Assembly (NCBI GenBank): GCA_019239425.1
Contig: JAFAZX010000080.1
Span: forward strand, 1-64,000
Direction: 5' to 3'
Source of the DNA: Acidobacteriota bacterium
GTDB taxonomy: Bacteria > Acidobacteriota > Blastocatellia > Pyrinomonadales > Pyrinomonadaceae
DNA: 64,000 nt
The position numbers and the translations under genes were made by a program. The notes beneath the pieces were generated by a model, which worked only from the letters and a program-made list of their open reading frames with translations, was not told the origin of the DNA and made no database searches. How positions within the stretch are numbered: position 1 is the stretch's first letter; every line of letters starts with the position of its first letter. Below, in pieces: positions 61,851-64,000 of this stretch.

Positions 61851-61922
61851 TTCATTGCCCCATCGGTTCATTGATTCATTTACTAACAACAAATGAATCA
61901 ATGAACCGATGGGGCAATGAAC
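61851..61922. repeat. perfect palindrome of the TTCATTGA family
   Basis: 31-bp perfect arms (left TTCATTGCCCCATCGGTTCA and onward to TTGATTCATTT; right arm the exact inverse) around ACTAACAAC. It starts 12 bases after the stop of the first SYLF gene and ends 22 bases before the second. GTTCATTGATTCATTT is close to the repeats that bound the four-helix-bundle gene at 46.8-47.2 kb. Confidence 0.95.
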
Positions 61923-61944
61923 AAATAACGAAGAGGAGATTTGC

Positions 61945-62709
61945 ATGAAGCTTTCGACCCGTTTGTCCCTTGCGGCGGTCGTGGGCGTGCTGGCGCTCGC
62001 GGCGGCGTGGCTCCCCTCGGGCGCGAGCGCGCGGCAGGAGCAGCGGCAGCGCATCGCCGTGAAGCCGACGCCCAACGCCAGCCCGAAGCAGCAGAAGGAT
62101 GCCGCGAAGAAGACCGAGTCGGCCTCGAACGCGTTCGAAGAGACGATGGGCGCGGCCGACCGCTCCATCCCGCGCGAGCTGCTCGACCGCGCGGAGGCCG
62201 TCGCGGTCTTTCCGGGCATGCTCAAGGCCGGCTTCGTCGTCGGCGGGCGCGGCGGCAGCGGCGTCATCAGCCGCCGCGTCACGGGCGGTTGGAGCGCGCC
62301 CGCCTTCTTCAAGCTGGCCGGCGCCAGCATCGGCCCGCAGATCGGCGCCTCCAAGACCGACCTCATCCTCCTCTTCATGAACCAGGACGCCCTGAAAGGG
62401 CTGCTCGAAGACAAGCTCGAAATCGGCGGCGAGGCGAGCGCGGCGGCCGGCCCCGTCGGGCGCGCGGCCAGCGCCTCGACCAACCTCACGCTCGACGCGG
62501 GCATTCTCTCCTACTCGCGCGGCAAAGGCCTCTTCGTCGGCCTCGAGCTGAAGGGCGCGGTCATCAACCCCGACAACAATCTCAACCAGGCGCTCTACGG
62601 CTTCAAGGCGAGGGACATCCTCACCGGCACGAACAAGGTCAACATGGCCGACGTGCCCCCAAGCCTCATCAACTTCCCCAACACCCTCGCGCGCTACTCG
62701 ATTAAGTAA
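61945..62709 (+). CDS. SYLF (Ysc84/DUF500) domain protein 2
   Basis: A 254-residue exported paralogue of the preceding gene. GAGGAG precedes ATG 61945 and the signal peptide is STRLSLAAVVGVLALAAAWL. The SYLF domain has RELLDRAEAVAVFPGMLKAG, FVVGGRGGSGVISRRVTGGW, FFKLAGASIGPQIGASKTDL, ILLFMNQDALKGLLEDKLEI, LDAGILSYSRGKGLFVGLEL and DNNLNQALYG. The two proteins align through the domain but differ in the linker and C-terminus, so the duplication is old. Hairpin copy 8 follows one base after the stop. Confidence 0.93.
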   Translation: MKLSTRLSLAAVVGVLALAAAWLPSGASARQEQRQRIAVKPTPNASPKQQKDAAKKTESASNAFEETMGAADRSIPRELLDRAEAVAVFPGMLKAGFVVGGRGGSGVISRRVTGGWSAPAFFKLAGASIGPQIGASKTDLILLFMNQDALKGLLEDKLEIGGEASAAAGPVGRAASASTNLTLDAGILSYSRGKGLFVGLELKGAVINPDNNLNQALYGFKARDILTGTNKVNMADVPPSLINFPNTLARYSIK

Positions 62710-62710
62710 G

Positions 62711-62792
62711 GAATTAACCACAGAGACACAGAGGCACAGCTCGTTGAGTCGTATCTCAACGAGCTGTGCCTCTGTGTCTCTGTGGTGAAATT
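62711..62792. repeat. CACAGAG-family hairpin, copy 8
   Basis: Starts one base after the second SYLF stop. The inner stem extends further than in other copies (AGCTCGTTGAG with CTCAACGAGCT), making a nearly continuous palindrome with a six-base loop. Confidence 0.95.
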
Positions 62793-62967
62793 CGTGAAAT
62801 TCCACCAATGGGAGGGCCGGCGCGCGGGTGAGCGCGCGCCGGCCAAGCGGCACAGTCCGCCGTGCCCTTTCAGCAGACGTGCCGTACAGGGGCGGTGCGG
62901 CTGCCCGACGCATCGCGCCCCTACTCAATCCTCTGAATCTTTCGAGGAAGCTTCTGAGTCGCTCCCC

Positions 62968-63369
62968 TCAACCGCGGGCCAAAAGCCCCGCCGCCGTGCG
63001 CGCGAGGCGGTAGACGCCGCGCGGCTTTCTGAGGTAAGCGTCCACGCCCGCACGCCGCGCGTCTCGCTCGACCTCGCTGCCCGTGAACATGATGATCGGC
63101 GTGCGGAAGGCCCGCGGCAGTGCGCGCGCGCGGCGCGCCAACTCCAGGCCGTCCAGCCCCGGCAGCCGGAAGTCGAGGATCAGAAGGTCGAAGCGCCCGC
63201 CGTTCTGTAGACGCCGGAGCGCCTCGTCGCCGCGCGCACAGACCTCCACGCGCCACCCTTCCGCCTCCAGAGTCTCACGCACCGCGTCCGCCACTAAGGG
63301 CGCGTGCTCGGCATAGAGAATCGTGAAACTGCGCGGGCCAAGCCCTTCCGCGGCGCGCGCAGTTTTCAT
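62968..63369 (-). CDS. stand-alone response-regulator receiver protein, atypical
   Basis: A 133-residue receiver domain (ATG 63369 after GAGGGGCGC; a longer start at 63417 is possible). FTILYAEHAPLVADAVRETL is the first strand and helix. The phosphoacceptor is D66 in DLLILDFRLPGLDG, with T96 (IIMFTGS) and K115 (YLRKP) in place. The usual acidic pair after strand 1 is E21-H22, so one acidic metal ligand is replaced by His, which may weaken Mg binding or phosphorylation. There is no output domain. It lies head-to-tail with the Fis-type regulator gene upstream on the same strand. Confidence 0.85.
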   Translation of the reverse strand: MKTARAAEGLGPRSFTILYAEHAPLVADAVRETLEAEGWRVEVCARGDEALRRLQNGGRFDLLILDFRLPGLDGLELARRARALPRAFRTPIIMFTGSEVERDARRAGVDAYLRKPRGVYRLARTAAGLLARG

Positions 63370-63742
63370 GCGCCCCTCGCCCGGGCAGGCTTTCGGCGTG
63401 AGAAGAGTTGGAGTCATGCGCGACACAACTACCCAGACCCCTTCACACGAGAGGTCTTGAGGTCGGCTGTTTGATTTGATTCGTAAGTGCTGCGGGGACT
63501 CTCGTACGGTGAGGCGGCACCGCACGCTTCTGGCTTCGGCTTCAACAACGGCCCAGCTCTCGTGCGCAGCGTGGCGAGATTAGCTTTTGGCTTAGGTCAA
63601 ATCAACAAAATAATCGGGCGTGGCTATCTTGCCTCCTGCCGATTTATTAGATTTACCGGAAACTGCAACTTTTGAAGCAGGTTCGGGCGGGCGGACGCGG
63701 CCCTTCTCGGCAGAGCCTGCGTGTGAGAGCCGGGAGGGTGCT
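63370..63742 (-). other. intergenic region between the Fis-type regulator and receiver genes
   Basis: 373 bases without a gene I can support. A reading frame on the minus strand continues the receiver upstream to 63525, but it has no ribosome-binding site and unlikely composition. An AT-richer patch (about 63575-63670) may contain a promoter. No hairpin of the dispersed families is present. Confidence 0.45.
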
Positions 63743-64000
63743 TCAGTGTCTGCGCACTGAGGCGGACTCCCTGAAGATGCTTCGGAGGCGCTTGCGCACG
63801 GGCGTACGTTTAGACGCCAGGCTCTTGTGGCGCGTGTTGAGAATCGTCCCGAGCGTCTGGTGCGTCAGCCCTAGAAGGCGCGCGGCCTTCGTGACGCTCC
63901 CGCCCGCCTCTTCGAGCGCGCGCTCGATGAGCCGCGCCTCGAAGTGCAGGACGGCTTCGTACATGTTGAAGCCCTCGCTCTCGATCTCTGGCCCGGCGAG
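63743..64000 (-). CDS. Fis-type HTH regulator, C-terminal fragment (continues past window)
   Basis: The last 85 residues of a larger protein; the frame is open to the window edge (LAGPEIESEGFN precedes MYEAVLHFEARLIERALEEA). SVTKAARLLGLTHQTLGTIL is a Fis-family helix-turn-helix, and NTRHKSLASKRTPVRKRLRS is a basic tail. Proteins with this C-terminus in Acidobacteriota often have TPR or sensory N-terminal regions, so the whole protein is probably a transcription regulator. The internal ATG at 63964 is not likely to be the true start. Confidence 0.82.
   Translation of the reverse strand, partial: LAGPEIESEGFNMYEAVLHFEARLIERALEEAGGSVTKAARLLGLTHQTLGTILNTRHKSLASKRTPVRKRLRSIFRESASVRRH

Noticed and set aside
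63370..63525. N-terminal extension of the receiver protein to 63525
   Set aside because: No ribosome-binding site and no similarity before the receiver fold; GAGGGG before ATG 63369 supports the short form.

Overview
This is a GC-rich (roughly two thirds G+C) bacterial chromosomal segment. The gene content points to an Acidobacteriota member, possibly a Blastocatellia relative. The reasons are a large Oar-like TonB-dependent receptor with an N-terminal carboxypeptidase-regulatory domain, a kinase fused to a formylglycine-generating-enzyme domain, a Fis-type HTH protein at the right edge, SYLF proteins and many secreted proteins of unknown function. That assignment is inference; there is no rRNA here to test it. 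I see no tRNA, rRNA, CRISPR array, phage gene or transposase.

Layout. (1) 1-17.3 kb: a carbohydrate locus that fits pectin or rhamnogalacturonan use: GH51 arabinofuranosidase (truncated at the left edge), rhamnose mutarotase, Oar-like TonB receptor, GH95 fucosidase, a Tat-exported GH65-like protein, PL22 oligogalacturonate lyase, and a giant protein that joins VIT and VWA domains to a TonB-dependent outer-membrane barrel. (2) 17.3-23.8 kb: DUF72 protein, then a surface-glycan set (methyltransferase, sugar aminotransferase, SDR epimerase, GT2 glycosyltransferase, polytopic membrane protein). (3) 23.9-30 kb: an HNH protein with a toxin-antitoxin-like partner and operator, umuDC, AlkA, small enzymes, GalE and a Tag-like protein. 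(4) 30-42.5 kb: secreted and envelope proteins (DNA/RNA endonuclease, c-type cytochrome, two beta-propellers, Nudix, lytic transglycosylase behind a probable attenuator, an M49-like peptidase, an LEA-like repeat protein, an EamA transporter). (5) 42.6-50.7 kb: housekeeping genes (leuS, a small GntR protein, endonuclease IV, dipeptidase, DUF4344 lipoprotein, ilvE), with a four-helix-bundle gene set between inverted repeats. (6) 50.9-52.6 kb: an AT-richer cassette of three unrecognised genes. (7) 52.9-64 kb: YegP-like protein, PilT ATPase, kinase-FGE protein, TlpA-like lipoprotein, TPR protein, RsbRD-like protein, two SYLF paralogues, a receiver protein and the end of a Fis-type regulator.

The most striking non-coding feature is a large set of long inverted repeats of several unrelated sequence families. 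Nearly all begin within a few bases of a stop codon. One family has eight copies and shows compensatory changes between its arms. Several others have arms built from 7-bp tandem units. Three sites hold families nested concentrically inside one another. Together they look like an organised 3'-end hairpin system. The other candidates for something new are the VIT-VWA-TonB fusion, the four-helix-bundle gene inside inverted repeats, the HNH pair with its operator, the attenuator before the transglycosylase gene and the three-gene cassette.
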